From Micromonospora sp. ATCC 39149 (GTDB lineage: Bacteria; Actinomycetota; Actinomycetes; Mycobacteriales; Micromonosporaceae), in the NCBI RefSeq assembly GCF_000158815.1, contig NZ_GG657738.1, positions 3,200,080 through 3,264,079 of the forward strand: DNA of 64,000 bases, read 5' to 3'. Positions within the stretch are counted from its first letter, which is position 1. Each line of letters begins with the position of its first letter. This document shows positions 44,344 through 54,235 of this stretch, piece by piece. Below the pieces are notes generated by a model. It was not told the DNA's origin and made no database searches. It saw only the letters and a list, made by a program, of their open reading frames with translations. The translations under genes and the position numbers were made by a program.

Positions 44344-44921
44344 CGTCCCCTTCCCCACGAGCCCGGCGGAACCGTGGCCCGCGAAGCAGGCGACTCCCAG
44401 TGCGTGCGGTCGGTAGCCGGTAACGCCGGCCCGCCGAGCAACGTCGTCAACTGCGCGACCCCGCGCGACGTCTGGCTCTTCACGGTGCCCACCGAGATGC
44501 CGAGCGCGCGCGCCGTCTCCCGCTCGGACAAGTCAAACGCATACCGCAACACCACGCACGCCCGGCGCCGGTGCGGCAGGCGGCGGAGCGCCTCCCGTAC
44601 GTCGAGCACCGCGGATACGTCCGCGTCCCGGGCGTACGCCCGCTGTTGCCACAGCAGGCCCACGCCGAGCAAACCGCGCCGTTCCCGGCGCTGCCGGCGG
44701 ATCCGGTTGCGGGCCAGGTTGACCAGCACCCCACGGGCGTACGCGATCGGGCTTTCGGCCGCGGCGACCCGGTCCCAGTGCCGCCACACCTCCAACAGGG
44801 CATCGGCGGCGAGGTCGTCGGCCACCTCCCCCTCGCCGGTGACCAGGTACGCCAAGCGTGCCAACTCGGAATGGTAGGTCTCGAAGAAGCAGTGGAAGGC
44901 GTCGTCGCGTGATGTCGCCAT
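44340..44921 (-). CDS. ECF RNA polymerase sigma factor (SigE/SACE-type)
   Basis: 193 aa from ATG 44921, chosen for GGAGG 6 nt upstream although the frame is open to 45107. Region 2 reads FHCFFETYHSELARLAYLVT through LLEVWRHWDRVA, and region 4 has VREALRRLPHRRRACVVLRY and ETARALGISVGTVKSQTSRG. The stop overlaps the start of a single-pass membrane protein, a common sigma/anti-sigma arrangement. Confidence 0.92.
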   Translation of the reverse strand: MATSRDDAFHCFFETYHSELARLAYLVTGEGEVADDLAADALLEVWRHWDRVAAAESPIAYARGVLVNLARNRIRRQRRERRGLLGVGLLWQQRAYARDADVSAVLDVREALRRLPHRRRACVVLRYAFDLSERETARALGISVGTVKSQTSRGVAQLTTLLGGPALPATDRTHWESPASRATVPPGSWGRGR

Positions 44922-45129
44922 GGCCGCCTCCAGTTCTCGACCTTTGGCGGCCGCGGGTGCGGTGGCCAGCGTTCGCGAGGCTACCAACCCAGCCGCGACT
45001 ACGAACACGGCGGTGACACGCTGACGTGCCCCGGACCGAGGCGCGCGGGTCGGGCCGCGGGGTGGGCTCGTGTCAGGCATGGACGCCGCCCCGCCGCCCG
45101 GCACCACCGACCAAGGGAGTCGTCCCCGT

Positions 45130-45489
45130 GTTCAAGATCCCCACCGACGCGACAATGCCCCCACCCGAAACGGACGGGGACATGCGCAAACGTCGGGCCA
45201 AGGACCGCGCCATCGGCGTCGAGCATCTCTTCGAAGAGATCAAGGCCCTCGGATACACCGGCTGCCTGAACCTCCTGTCCAAGTACATCAGCCAGGGCTG
45301 TGCGGACGCGAACGCAGCCACATCTCCGCACGTCGGCTCGCCCGGATGCTCCTCACCAGGCTCGACAACCTCAAGCCCGAACAACGAGATCTTCTGACAC
45401 GGCTCACCGCCGCCTGCCCCGAGATGACCCAACTGGCCGCCGCTGTCGAAGGCTTCGCCCAGTTCCTCACGCCTGCGAAGGAACGCTGA
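45130..45489 (+). pseudogene. ISL3-family transposase C-terminal relic
   Basis: Frame 1 gives RAIGVEHLFEEIKALGYTGC, LNLLSKYISQG; frame 2 continues ISARRLARMLLTRLDNLKPE and LTAACPEMTQLAAAVEGFAQ, ending at 45489. These are consecutive C-terminal segments of ISL3 transposases separated by a frameshift near 45310. The catalytic N-terminal and central parts are missing. Confidence 0.7.
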
Positions 45490-45705
45490 CCGGCGCGCCA
45501 GATGCACCGACGAGCAGGCTTCACCCTGCTCCGCCACCGCATCCTTCTCGGATAGCAGCACTCTCCGTCGCCACCGGATGTGAGACAGGGCGGTTCGTTT
45601 GACAAACCCGTTAAAAGATCAAGCTCAGCGAACGGCCTCGAATGTGGTCTTCCACGTGGTGTGGAACGAGCCTGTCCACGCCGCGCCCAGCTCAGCGGAA
45701 GTCGG

Positions 45706-46011
45706 CTATCTCGACCGGCCCGCCGGCGCGGGGAACGACTGGGTGCCGCCGCTGGCGCGAAGTTCACCCTCGCTCTTCACATCGATGATGTAGGCCAAAC
45801 CGTCCGAACCCTTGCAGCGGATCGACGAGCCCTGCCGGTTGGTGAGGCCGCCCTCGCACTGAAGGGTCACATCCTTACCGAGGTCGCGCTTGACCGCGGC
45901 GGCCCCATCCTTCTGTAGCTGCTCATTGGACCAGTTTCCTTCGTGTCCGCCACCACAGCCGGCAAGAACGAAGGCCATGCTGACGGCAAGAATCACGCGG
46001 GATGCTCTCAT
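45706..46011 (-). CDS. DUF4333-type lipoprotein
   Basis: 101 aa from ATG 46011, with GAAGAAG upstream. The lipobox is FVLAGC. The mature part has a conserved Cys pair around VTLQCEGGL and SIRCKGSDG, and the pattern VKRDLGKDVTLQCEG matches DUF4333 proteins of actinobacteria. Outer face of the membrane; function unknown. Confidence 0.8.
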   Translation of the reverse strand: MRASRVILAVSMAFVLAGCGGGHEGNWSNEQLQKDGAAAVKRDLGKDVTLQCEGGLTNRQGSSIRCKGSDGLAYIIDVKSEGELRASGGTQSFPAPAGRSR

Positions 46012-46250
46012 AACAGCTTCTTCGGACGGGGTGGCCGACCTTACCTGCCAGGTCCAACATGACCGTGCGCCTCGAACTCCGCATCGGGACAACCCACGGC
46101 CAGACACCACTGCCACTCATGTCAACACCGACTCAACCCTATTAGGCGGAGCCGACAAGATTGCCGACAGCGAACCGGTGACGACTCCCATTACGCGATC
46201 ACGACGAGTCGCGGCCGAACGGCGCATCCATTGACAATATTCACTGGGCA

Positions 46251-47234
46251 GTGGAGTATGCTGGAATGGGCCTCAGGCATCTGCTCGGCGTCGCGCTCGC
46301 CTTCGCGTTGGTGACCTCCGGACCGGCGCCGGCACAGGCGAGCGCACCGGTGACCCCGCCCGGCACCCCGCAGGTCGCCGGCACGCAGTTCCTCTCCGCC
46401 ACCACGGTCGATCTGGCCTGGATGCCGGCCGCCACAGGCACCAACCCGATCGCGGTGTACGAGGTCTACGCCCGCCGGCTGGGCTGGACCTACCCGGACC
46501 AGCTGGTCACCACCACGACCAGCACGTGGGTCTTCGTGCCGATCCGCGGGTTGCGCCCGGCCACGACCTACGAGCTGTACGTGCGGGCGCGGGACACCAG
46601 CGGCCTCCCCGGGCCGGCCTCGGCCCCCGTGACCATCACGACCCTGCCGAGCGAAACCGTGCCCGGTCCGCCGGTGGCGACCAACGTCACCGCCACCACC
46701 GCCACGGTCTCCTGGCGACCACCGGCGGTCGCCATTGAACGGATCGCCGGCTACGACCTGATCGTCCCGCCCGCAACCCCGACCCAGCCGATCCAGATCC
46801 GGGCGAGCACGGGCCCGTCGACGACCAGCGTCCAGCTCACCGGGCTCAGACCAGGCACGAGTTACACGTTCATCGTCGTCGTCCGCTACACCGACGGCAC
46901 GCAGCGCTCGGCCCCGTCCGCACGCGGCACCGTCACCACCGTCCCGTCGGTGCCGCCGTCCCCGCCGTCCGACCTGACCGTCACCACGCTCACCCCGACC
47001 TCCGCGACGTTGTCATGGACGGCCTCGGCACCGGGCGACTTCCCGATCTCCCGGTACTTCACGTACGTCAACGGCGGCGCCCTCGGCGTCTCGAACCCCA
47101 CCCCGGACGTACGGACCGTCACGTTCGCCGTCTCCCCCGGCAACGCGTACGAGGTCTACGTACGCGCGGTCGACCAGGCGGGCATCTACTCCGCCCCCTC
47201 CAAAACGGTGACCTTCACCGCACCCAGCCAGTAG
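46251..47234 (+). CDS. Secreted protein with three fibronectin type III domains
   Basis: 327 aa from GTG 46251; ATG 46266 is an alternative. A signal peptide (LLGVALAFALVTSGPAPAQA) precedes three FN3 repeats at about residues 35-130, 133-230 and 233-326. Each has the typical Trp (VDLAWMPA, ATVSWRPP, ATLSWTAS) and Tyr (TTYELYVRARD, TSYTFIVVVRY, NAYEVYVRAVD) positions. No catalytic domain is present, so an adhesive or binding role outside the cell is likely. It resembles the FN3-CBM2 protein at 50242. Confidence 0.88.
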   Translation: MEYAGMGLRHLLGVALAFALVTSGPAPAQASAPVTPPGTPQVAGTQFLSATTVDLAWMPAATGTNPIAVYEVYARRLGWTYPDQLVTTTTSTWVFVPIRGLRPATTYELYVRARDTSGLPGPASAPVTITTLPSETVPGPPVATNVTATTATVSWRPPAVAIERIAGYDLIVPPATPTQPIQIRASTGPSTTSVQLTGLRPGTSYTFIVVVRYTDGTQRSAPSARGTVTTVPSVPPSPPSDLTVTTLTPTSATLSWTASAPGDFPISRYFTYVNGGALGVSNPTPDVRTVTFAVSPGNAYEVYVRAVDQAGIYSAPSKTVTFTAPSQ

Positions 47235-47330
47235 GTCAGCAGCCCGGCAAGGAATCCCGCAATGGCCGTCCCTACACCACCAGCGCAGACGTGACCTCCT
47301 CCGTCGAGGACAGTGCGCGTGCTACCGCGC

Positions 47331-48239
47331 TCAACGCGAGACGGCGTCGGTGAGGATCGCCTGGAGGCGGCTTCGGCATTCGGCCACGAACGCCGGGTAG
47401 GTGTGCCAGTAGTACGAGATGCCGCTGGCGCCCACCGCGATGGCCCAGGCGCGGGCGCGGGTCCAGGTCAGGTCGTCAAGGCCGACGGTGTCCCAGTAGG
47501 CGTGTCGCGCCTGTGGCGGCAGGTCCCAGACCGTGGAGTGCTCGGCATCGGGCAGACCGATCGACAGGCCACCGAAGTCGATGATCGCGTGCAACCTGCC
47601 GTCCTGTACCAGGAGGTTGGTGGGTTTGAGATCGCCGTGGAGCCACACGTGAGGTCCGGAGGGTTCGGGCAGGGCGAGCGCTTCGCGCCACAACCGTTCC
47701 AGGGTCTCGACGTCGATTTCGCCGCCGACGGTGGCCCGGCAGTCCATGAGAGACCTGCTGATCCACTCGTCGCAGTCCCGCAGGTGTCCCCCGCGGTACC
47801 AACTGAGCTCGCCCGTGCGGGTTGCGCCCATGAGGTCGATATCGTGAAGTTCCCGCACAAAGGACGCCAGATCGCTGCCAAAGGTCGACCAGTCCTGGAC
47901 AGTGTCCGGCTGGGCTTCGTCGCCGTCGATCCACCGGTAGACCGACCAAGGAAGTGGGTACGCGGTCGTAGGCATGCCGGTGTGCAGTGGCTCTGGGACC
48001 GCACACGCCATCAGCGGCGCGAGACGAGGAAGCCACTTTTGCTCCTTAAGCAGGGCGCGCGCCTTGTCCGCAGTTCGCGGGAGCCTCACTAGCAGATCAC
48101 TACCCAGCCGGTACATGATGTTGTCGGTGCCCGCACCCGCCGGCGACAGCGACAGGCCGGCCCACTGCGGGCACTGCTCATTCAGCAGCGACCCGACAAC
48201 TCTCTCATCGACCGGGACCTCATTCTGGTGCAGTGTCAT
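47331..48239 (-). CDS. Aminoglycoside phosphotransferase-family kinase
   Basis: 302 aa from ATG 48239. The N-lobe has TDNIMYRLGSDLLVRLPRTA, the catalytic loop is VWLHGDLKPTNLLVQDGR (Asp and Asn), and the metal site IIDFGGLSIGLPDAE has Asp-Phe-Gly. Members phosphorylate hydroxyls of antibiotics or metabolites. Length and motifs place it near the APH(6)/uncharacterised actinobacterial group, with substrate unknown. Confidence 0.9.
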   Translation of the reverse strand: MTLHQNEVPVDERVVGSLLNEQCPQWAGLSLSPAGAGTDNIMYRLGSDLLVRLPRTADKARALLKEQKWLPRLAPLMACAVPEPLHTGMPTTAYPLPWSVYRWIDGDEAQPDTVQDWSTFGSDLASFVRELHDIDLMGATRTGELSWYRGGHLRDCDEWISRSLMDCRATVGGEIDVETLERLWREALALPEPSGPHVWLHGDLKPTNLLVQDGRLHAIIDFGGLSIGLPDAEHSTVWDLPPQARHAYWDTVGLDDLTWTRARAWAIAVGASGISYYWHTYPAFVAECRSRLQAILTDAVSR

Positions 48240-48522
48240 GCCCAGATCCTTCCGTCAGATGCCGAGGCAAGCCACTGACTTAGGTCGACGACGCCCACCC
48301 GACACCACCGGCCGCGCCATGGATCCCTCATGACCCGACGCCCACCCAGGAAGTCTGTTCGTGCCTGCGGGAGGGCCTGTCTCACAGGCCAGCCGTGTAC
48401 GGACTTGCCGTCCTGCTCATGCCGGACTTCGGGGCGGCGCTCCGGACGGGCTGCGGCGGGTGCTGATGACTAGGGTTGGCTAGGGTCGTCGGAGACCCGC
48501 GCCGACGACGACGAGGACCGCG

Positions 48523-50004
48523 ATGACCCGGACCGACGACGATGTCGCCCTCGACGCGGCGCTGGACCCGCTGGTCCTCGCGCTGGACATCGGTTCCACC
48601 GCCACCCGCGGCGGCGTGCATGACGCGTCGGGCCGGCGGGTCCAGGGCCTGCAGCACAAGGTGCCGCACGCCTTCACGGTCGCGCCCGACGGTACCTCGA
48701 TCATCGACCCCGAACAGGCGACCGCAGAGGTCGAGCAGGTTCTCGACGCGGTGACCGGCGACCTACGGCTGGGGACCCGCATCGCCGGCGTCGCGATGGA
48801 CACCTTCGCCGCCTCGCTGATCGCGGTCGACGCGGCCGGACGCGCGCTCACCCCGTGCCTGACCTACGCCGATGCGCGCAGCGCCGATGCGGTGACGGCG
48901 CTGCGGGAGGAGCTCGACGAGCAGGCAATGCAGCAGCGCACCGGCACCCGCCTGCACACGAGCTACCACGCCCCGCGCCTGCGCTGGCTCGCGGCCGTGG
49001 AGCCCCGCGTCGTCGCTGAGACCGCGGTGTGGTGGTCCCTGGGCGAGTACGTTCTGGCTCGGCTGGTCGGGCACCCGCTCGCCGGGACGTCCACGGTGGC
49101 GTGGACCGGCCTGCTCGACCGTCGCACCGGCGAGTTCGACGCCGAGCTGCTCGCTGCCGCCGGCGTCGGCCCCGAGCAGCTCTCCGCGCCACGGGACGTG
49201 ACGGAGCCGGTGCCGGCGGCGGCCCCGGCGCGCTGGCCCGCCCTCGCCGGGGCCGTGTGGTTCCCCGTCATCACCGACGGCTTTGCCAGCAACATCGGGT
49301 CCGGGGCGACCGACGCCACGGTGCTCACCGCGTCGACAGCCACCAGCGGGGCGCTGCGGGTGCTGCTCGACGGACCTGCTGATCCGCTGCCGTTCGGGTT
49401 GTGGAACTACCGGGTCGATGCGGGACGCACGCTGCTCGGCGGGGCAATCAACGATGTCGGTCGCGCCGTCAGTTGGGCGCAGAGCACGTTGCGCCTCAGC
49501 CCGACGGTCACGGCCGTCCTCACCGCGCCGCCGAGTGATGCCACGCCGCTCATGCTGCCGTACCTCACCGGCGAACGCGCGCCGGGCTGGGTCGGCGGGG
49601 CACGCGCCGTACTCGAAGGGGTTTCGGCGGCCACGGACGCCGACGCGATGTTCCGCGGCATCGTCGAGGGCGTGGCCATGACCTACGCGCGCGTCGCCGA
49701 TGAGCTGCATCCGGCCGCCCCGCAGATCCTGGAGGTCGCGGCGGCGGGTCGGGTCAGCAACGACCAGCCTGAGTGGCTCCAGGTCCTTGCAGATGTGCTC
49801 GGGCGACCGGTCACGCACGTGACCCGCCGGCGTGCCACGCAGCATGGCACGGCGCTGCTCGCGCTCCACGTGCTGGCACCGGACGTGCCGCGCGCGCCCC
49901 GGGCCGTCGGGGCGACGTACGAGCCCCGGCCAGCGCACGTCGAGCACTACGCCGAACGACGCGCGCGGTTCGCCAAGGTGTACGACGCGCTCGTGCGCGG
50001 CTGA
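48523..50004 (+). CDS. FGGY-family carbohydrate kinase (gluconokinase-like)
   Basis: 493 aa from ATG 48523. The phosphate-1 motif is LALDIGSTATRGGVHDASG, catalytic-type Asp lies in CLTYADARSADAV, adenosine and phosphate-2 regions include GSGATDATVLTASTATSGAL and the C-terminal VAAAGRVSNDQPEWLQVLAD. Length matches FGGY kinases (about 490-520). The gluconokinase or xylulokinase assignment is tentative. It phosphorylates a cytoplasmic sugar and has no clear operon partner. Confidence 0.88.
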   Translation: MTRTDDDVALDAALDPLVLALDIGSTATRGGVHDASGRRVQGLQHKVPHAFTVAPDGTSIIDPEQATAEVEQVLDAVTGDLRLGTRIAGVAMDTFAASLIAVDAAGRALTPCLTYADARSADAVTALREELDEQAMQQRTGTRLHTSYHAPRLRWLAAVEPRVVAETAVWWSLGEYVLARLVGHPLAGTSTVAWTGLLDRRTGEFDAELLAAAGVGPEQLSAPRDVTEPVPAAAPARWPALAGAVWFPVITDGFASNIGSGATDATVLTASTATSGALRVLLDGPADPLPFGLWNYRVDAGRTLLGGAINDVGRAVSWAQSTLRLSPTVTAVLTAPPSDATPLMLPYLTGERAPGWVGGARAVLEGVSAATDADAMFRGIVEGVAMTYARVADELHPAAPQILEVAAAGRVSNDQPEWLQVLADVLGRPVTHVTRRRATQHGTALLALHVLAPDVPRAPRAVGATYEPRPAHVEHYAERRARFAKVYDALVRG

Positions 50005-50241
50005 GAGATCAGGTGGCGGGGGTCCCCGAGCCCGGCGCGCGAAGCGACGTCCACCGGTGCGATACAGCGTCTGCCGGACCGGCGGCCCCGACGACCTCAC
50101 CGAGGGCCGTCGCCCGGTCGCCGCCGCTCATCACGCGTCCTAGCGGCCACTGGATCGACCACGAGCACAGGCGCGGACGCGACTGCGGGCCGAGGAGTGG
50201 GATACATTGACATCAATCGATGCGTGCCGCATCGTTGACGC

Positions 50242-51432
50242 ATGGTAGGCGTCCACTCGGGCTCGCGGTGTCGCCGCGTGCGACCCGGCCTGCTGGCCGC
50301 CGTCGTCTCGTCGATCGCAGTGCTCGGCGTCGGGCTGATCGCCGTACCGGCGGCCGATGCCGGCACCGCAACGCTCACCGGGACGGCACCCGTCGTGTAC
50401 CCCGCCCCCGTACCCGGTGGCGCCTCGGTGCCCATCATGGGGCCGGCCGGGGCCACGCCGACACCGACCGCAGCACCCACCACACCGGGCACCTCACCCT
50501 TTCCACCGGGTGCGCCCACGAACCTCACCGCCAGTCAGGTCCGGACGGGGTCGATCACCCTCACCTGGACGGCCGCAACGCCCGGCTGCTGCGCCATCAC
50601 CGGCTACGACATCACCTACTACATGGCCTTCGACGACGTCGTCTTCTCCGCCAGCGTCGGGAACGTCACCACCACCACGATCACCAACTACATCGGGGCG
50701 GGCAAGCAGTACCTGTTCCAGATTGCCGCCAAGGACGGCCTCGGGCACCGCTCCAACTCGTCGGACACGCTGACCGTGGTCACCCCGGTGACCGACACCG
50801 GCCCGGACACCACCCCACCGAGCGCTCCGCAGAACCTGAGCATCGGCGACGTGACCGCCTCGACCGCCACGCTGTCCTGGTCGCCGTCGACGGACGACGT
50901 CGGCGTGCGCGGCTACAACGTCTACCGCTTCGACGGCTGGTTCACCTCGATCGTGATCGCCACCGTGACGGCAACGACGTACACGATGCCGCTTCCGTCG
51001 TCCACGCCGCAGCTGCGCTACCTGTACTACGTGCGGGCCCGAGACGCGGTGGGCAACGTGTCGATCGCGTCCAACACCGTCACCACGCCCACAGCGCCTA
51101 CCCCGCCACCGTCCACCTGTCGCGTGACCTACCAGAACCAATCAGAGTGGCAGGAGGGTTTCGTTGCCGTCGTGACGATCCAGAACACCGGGACGGCTCC
51201 GATCGACGGCTGGATGCTGACCTTCAGCTTCCGGGGAGACCAGCAGATCACCTCCGCATGGAACGCCACGGTCAGCCAGAGCGGCGCCACGGTGACGGCC
51301 CGTAACGTCGACTACAACCGCGTCCTCGCGGCGAACGGCTCCGCGACCTTCGGCATTCAGGGAAGGTGGAGCGCCAGCAACGCGCCGCCGACCAGTTTCG
51401 TCCTCAACGGCACCCCCTGCACCGCAGGCTAA
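50242..51432 (+). CDS. Secreted FN3-FN3-CBM2 cellulose-binding protein
   Basis: 396 aa from ATG 50242. Signal peptide (GLLAAVVSSIAVLGVGLIAV, cleavage near ADA), a Pro/Thr-rich spacer, two FN3 domains (about 92-188 and 193-290) and a family 2 carbohydrate-binding module from about residue 293: CRVTYQNQSEWQEGFVAVVT, GTAPIDGWMLTFSFRGDQQI and the terminal NGTPC. CBM2 aromatic residues that stack on cellulose or chitin are present (SEWQEG, GRWSASN). There is no catalytic domain, so it is a polysaccharide-binding surface or secreted protein. Confidence 0.9.
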   Translation: MVGVHSGSRCRRVRPGLLAAVVSSIAVLGVGLIAVPAADAGTATLTGTAPVVYPAPVPGGASVPIMGPAGATPTPTAAPTTPGTSPFPPGAPTNLTASQVRTGSITLTWTAATPGCCAITGYDITYYMAFDDVVFSASVGNVTTTTITNYIGAGKQYLFQIAAKDGLGHRSNSSDTLTVVTPVTDTGPDTTPPSAPQNLSIGDVTASTATLSWSPSTDDVGVRGYNVYRFDGWFTSIVIATVTATTYTMPLPSSTPQLRYLYYVRARDAVGNVSIASNTVTTPTAPTPPPSTCRVTYQNQSEWQEGFVAVVTIQNTGTAPIDGWMLTFSFRGDQQITSAWNATVSQSGATVTARNVDYNRVLAANGSATFGIQGRWSASNAPPTSFVLNGTPCTAG

Positions 51433-51479
51433 GAGCGCACCGGGGAAACAACGCTGCGTCCGGGCCGGTGGACGTCTCG

Positions 51480-51673
51480 GGTCCCGTTGCGTTGGGCGAA
51501 ATCATGATCGACTTCAGCTTGGCCGGTATGGCCTGTTTGGCCGGTAAGGTGATCGTCTCGTGTCCGGTCCTGGTCTGCGCCGTCGTCGGCGTTCGTCGGG
51601 TTCCGGTTCCCGCCCGAGGTGATCGTCCTGGCGGTCCGCTGGTACCTGTGGTTCGACCAAACGCAACAGCGTC
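51480..51673 (+). mobile_element. MITE-like, 194-bp deleted IS6-family element
   Basis: Left end GGTCCCGTTGCGTTGGGCGA and right end (complement of GACGCTGTTGCGTTTGGTCG) are inverted repeats of IS6 type. Between them only the first ~50 codons of the transposase remain (ATGATCGAC... encoding MIDFSLAGMACLAGKVIV and PEVIVLAVRWYLWF). It cannot transpose without help. Confidence 0.7.
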
Positions 51674-51760
51674 AGCACGGCTACCTCAACACCAAGATCA
51701 TCGACTCTGTCGAGTAGCATGTCTGGTCAGTCGTCCAAGACGATCGACCAAGGAGAGGGT

Positions 51761-52348
51761 ATGCCGGGCCAGACCAATACCGAACGCGGCCGGGTCGCGC
51801 GAGCACGCCTGCTGGCGGCCGCCCGGGAGCTGATCGGCGAGCTCGGTTGGAGCGCCGTCAGCACTCGGGTACTGGCCGAGCGGGCCGGGGTCCCTCCGGG
51901 ACTGGTGCACTACCACTTCAAATCGCTGCAGGCGCTCCTGTGCCATGCCGCGCTGGAGGAGATGCGGCAGGTGCTCGACGGCATCACCGCGATCCTCACT
52001 CAGGCCACCAGCCCGGCCGACGGCATCGAGACGATCCTGTTCGACCTCGACCAGCACAACGGGTCCGATCCGGCCTCCCTGCTGTTCATCGAGACCTACC
52101 TCGCCGCCACCCGCGACCGCGAACTGCGCCAGCAGATGAGTGCACTCGTGGCCGACTTCCGCGGCTCACTCACCGATGTGCTGACGCGCTCGGGACACCC
52201 CAGCCCCCAGGACGCCGCGAGTGCGGTGATGGCGGTCTTCGACGGCTTCGTCCTCCACAAAGGACTCGACCCGGACCTCTCGGCAGCGCGCATCGCCCCG
52301 CTCCTGCGTCGGATCACCACCACCGAAGAGAACGGAGAACACCGATGA
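51761..52348 (+). CDS. TetR-family regulator
   Basis: 195 aa from ATG 51761, with AAGGAGAGG upstream. The HTH (VARARLLAAARELIGELGWS, STRVLAERAGVPPGLVHYHF) is typical and the C-terminal ligand domain is helical (FDLDQHNGSDPASLLFIETY). Its stop overlaps the monooxygenase start at 52345, so it is co-transcribed with and probably autoregulates the pair, being relieved by the enzyme's substrate or a drug. Confidence 0.92.
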   Translation: MPGQTNTERGRVARARLLAAARELIGELGWSAVSTRVLAERAGVPPGLVHYHFKSLQALLCHAALEEMRQVLDGITAILTQATSPADGIETILFDLDQHNGSDPASLLFIETYLAATRDRELRQQMSALVADFRGSLTDVLTRSGHPSPQDAASAVMAVFDGFVLHKGLDPDLSAARIAPLLRRITTTEENGEHR

Positions 52349-53511
52349 AAGCCCTTATCTGCGGCGCCGGCATCGCCGGACTGACCCTCGCCCACCGCCT
52401 GCACCACCACGGCTGGGAAGTCCACGTCGTCGACCACGCTCCGGGGCCACGCGAACAGGGCTACATGATCGACTTCTTTGGCCCCGGGTACGAGGCAGTG
52501 ACGGCGATGGGCCTGCAGCCGAACCTGCGGAGGTTCGCCAGCTCGGTCAACTCCTTCCGCTACATCGACGCCCGCGGCCGCACGACCGTCAGCGTCGACT
52601 ACACGCTCTTCGCCAAGGCCCTCGACGGCGAGATCGCCAGCATCATGCGGCCCGCCCTCGAATGCATGCTCCGCGAATCGCTCAGCGACCAGGTCGAGAT
52701 CCGCTACGGCACCACGATCGACCGGATCGACGGCGACCAGGCCGAGCTCTCCGACCGCACCGTTGTCGAGGCCGACGTGATCGTGGGCGCCGACGGCATC
52801 CACTCCCGCGTCCGCCGCCTGGCCTTCGGCCCCGAACCCGACTACCTCCGCTACCTGGGCATGCATACCGGGGCTTACGTCTTCCGCGATCCCAAGGTGT
52901 TCGAGCAGGTCCAGGGCCAGTTCGTGCTCACGGAGACAATCAACCGCCAGATCGGCCTCTACGGGCTCGACGAGGGACGCGTCGCGGTGTTCGCCGTGCA
53001 CCGCACCGAAGACCCGCGCCTACCCGAGGACCCGCGCGAGGCGCTGCGCCGCACCTACACCGGCATGGGCGACCTGGCCGAGCGGGCCCTCGCCAACTGC
53101 CCGCCGCCGGAGGAGGTCTACTACGACCAGGTCGCCCAGATCGACGCGCCGCGCTGGACCGACGGGCGGGTCGCGCTGGTCGGCGACGCCGCCTATGCGG
53201 TGTCCCTGGTTGCCGGGCAGGGCGCTTCACTGGGAATCGCGGGTGCGTACGTGCTGGCCCAGCGGCTGCACGCCGCCGCATCAGTACAGGAAGGACTGGC
53301 CGACTACGAACGCCGCTGGAGGCCGGTCGCGGCGGCCGTGCAGCAGGCGGCCCGAAACCGGGTCACCGAGTGGTTCCTGCCGACTTCGTCGGCCAAGCTC
53401 TTGCTGCGGCGCTGGGGATTCAAGGCAATGCGCCTGCCGGGCCTCGACCGAATCCTGGTCGCCCCCCTGTTCCCGAAGAACCACCAGAACATAGCCGAGC
53501 TCGCAAGGTAA
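52345..53511 (+). CDS. FAD-dependent aromatic monooxygenase/hydroxylase
   Basis: 388 aa from ATG 52345 (4-bp overlap with the regulator). The three class A flavoprotein motifs are visible: KALICGAGIAGLTLAHRLHH at the start, ADVIVGADGIHSRVR at about residues 145-160 and RVALVGDAAYAVSLVAGQGA at about 275-295. Members of the PHBH/TetX family hydroxylate aromatic or polyketide substrates with NAD(P)H and oxygen. The GD motif ends in Ala-Tyr rather than the usual Ala-His. Confidence 0.92.
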   Translation: MKALICGAGIAGLTLAHRLHHHGWEVHVVDHAPGPREQGYMIDFFGPGYEAVTAMGLQPNLRRFASSVNSFRYIDARGRTTVSVDYTLFAKALDGEIASIMRPALECMLRESLSDQVEIRYGTTIDRIDGDQAELSDRTVVEADVIVGADGIHSRVRRLAFGPEPDYLRYLGMHTGAYVFRDPKVFEQVQGQFVLTETINRQIGLYGLDEGRVAVFAVHRTEDPRLPEDPREALRRTYTGMGDLAERALANCPPPEEVYYDQVAQIDAPRWTDGRVALVGDAAYAVSLVAGQGASLGIAGAYVLAQRLHAAASVQEGLADYERRWRPVAAAVQQAARNRVTEWFLPTSSAKLLLRRWGFKAMRLPGLDRILVAPLFPKNHQNIAELAR

Positions 53512-53602
53512 AGACTACGCGGCGCTACGCTACGGCATCACTCCGTACCTCGTTTCTGCTATCACCGCCTGAAGCCGAACCCCACGACACCTACCGGTAC
53601 CG

Positions 53603-54109
53603 GGCTCTGTTGCGTTGGCGGACGCATGATCGACTCCGGCTTGGCCGGTATGGTCGGCTTGCCCGGTGAGGTTGTCGTCTCGTCTCCGGTCCTGGTCGGC
53701 GTCGGCGTCGGCGTTCGTGGGTTCCGGTTCCCGCCTGAGGTGATCGTTCTGGCGGTCCGTTGGTACCTGCGTTTCGACCTCTCGTACCGGGATGTGGAGG
53801 AACTCGTGGTCGAGCGCGGTGTCGAGGCCGATCACGCCACCGTCCACCGGTGGGCACAGCGGTTCACCCCGCTGTTGGCCGACGCCGCCCGGTGAGCCCC
53901 AGACGATCATCACCGGCCACGCCTTCGTGCAGAACATCCGACGCGGACACTGCGAACTCGCCGCTGATGTCCCACCCGGACCTGGGCAGCTGGGACGACG
54001 GCCGGCTCTGCGGATGGCAGTCGCACTCACGGAACTGGCGCAAGCGATCTGATCAATGCCCGGCGGACGCGCCTCGGCGTGTCCACCGACCCGCCAATGC
54101 AACAGCGCC
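53603..54109 (+). mobile_element. Internally deleted IS6-family element with both ends (507 bp)
   Basis: Terminal inverted repeats GGCTCTGTTGCGTTGGCGG (53603-53621) and, inverted, GGCGCTGTTGCATTGGCGG (54091-54109) match 17 of 19. Inside, the transposase N-terminus (MIDSGLAGMVG..., VIVLAVRWYLRFDLSYRDVE, ATVHRWAQRFTPLLADAAR) ends at a stop, then jumps to the C-terminus (TGHAFVQNIRRGHCEL). The DDE core is deleted. Flanking 8-bp sequences do not match, so the insertion is old or recombined. Confidence 0.8.
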
Positions 54110-54235
54110 GTGTCGATGATCTGCTCCCGAGAGCACATGATTGCGCCGCTGTGTCCGGCGCTCGCGTTGCCATGCCTCGATCACGCCACGTTTGGTGCAC
54201 CGAACCAAGTCAGAGCGCTGTACCAACCCGGGAGG

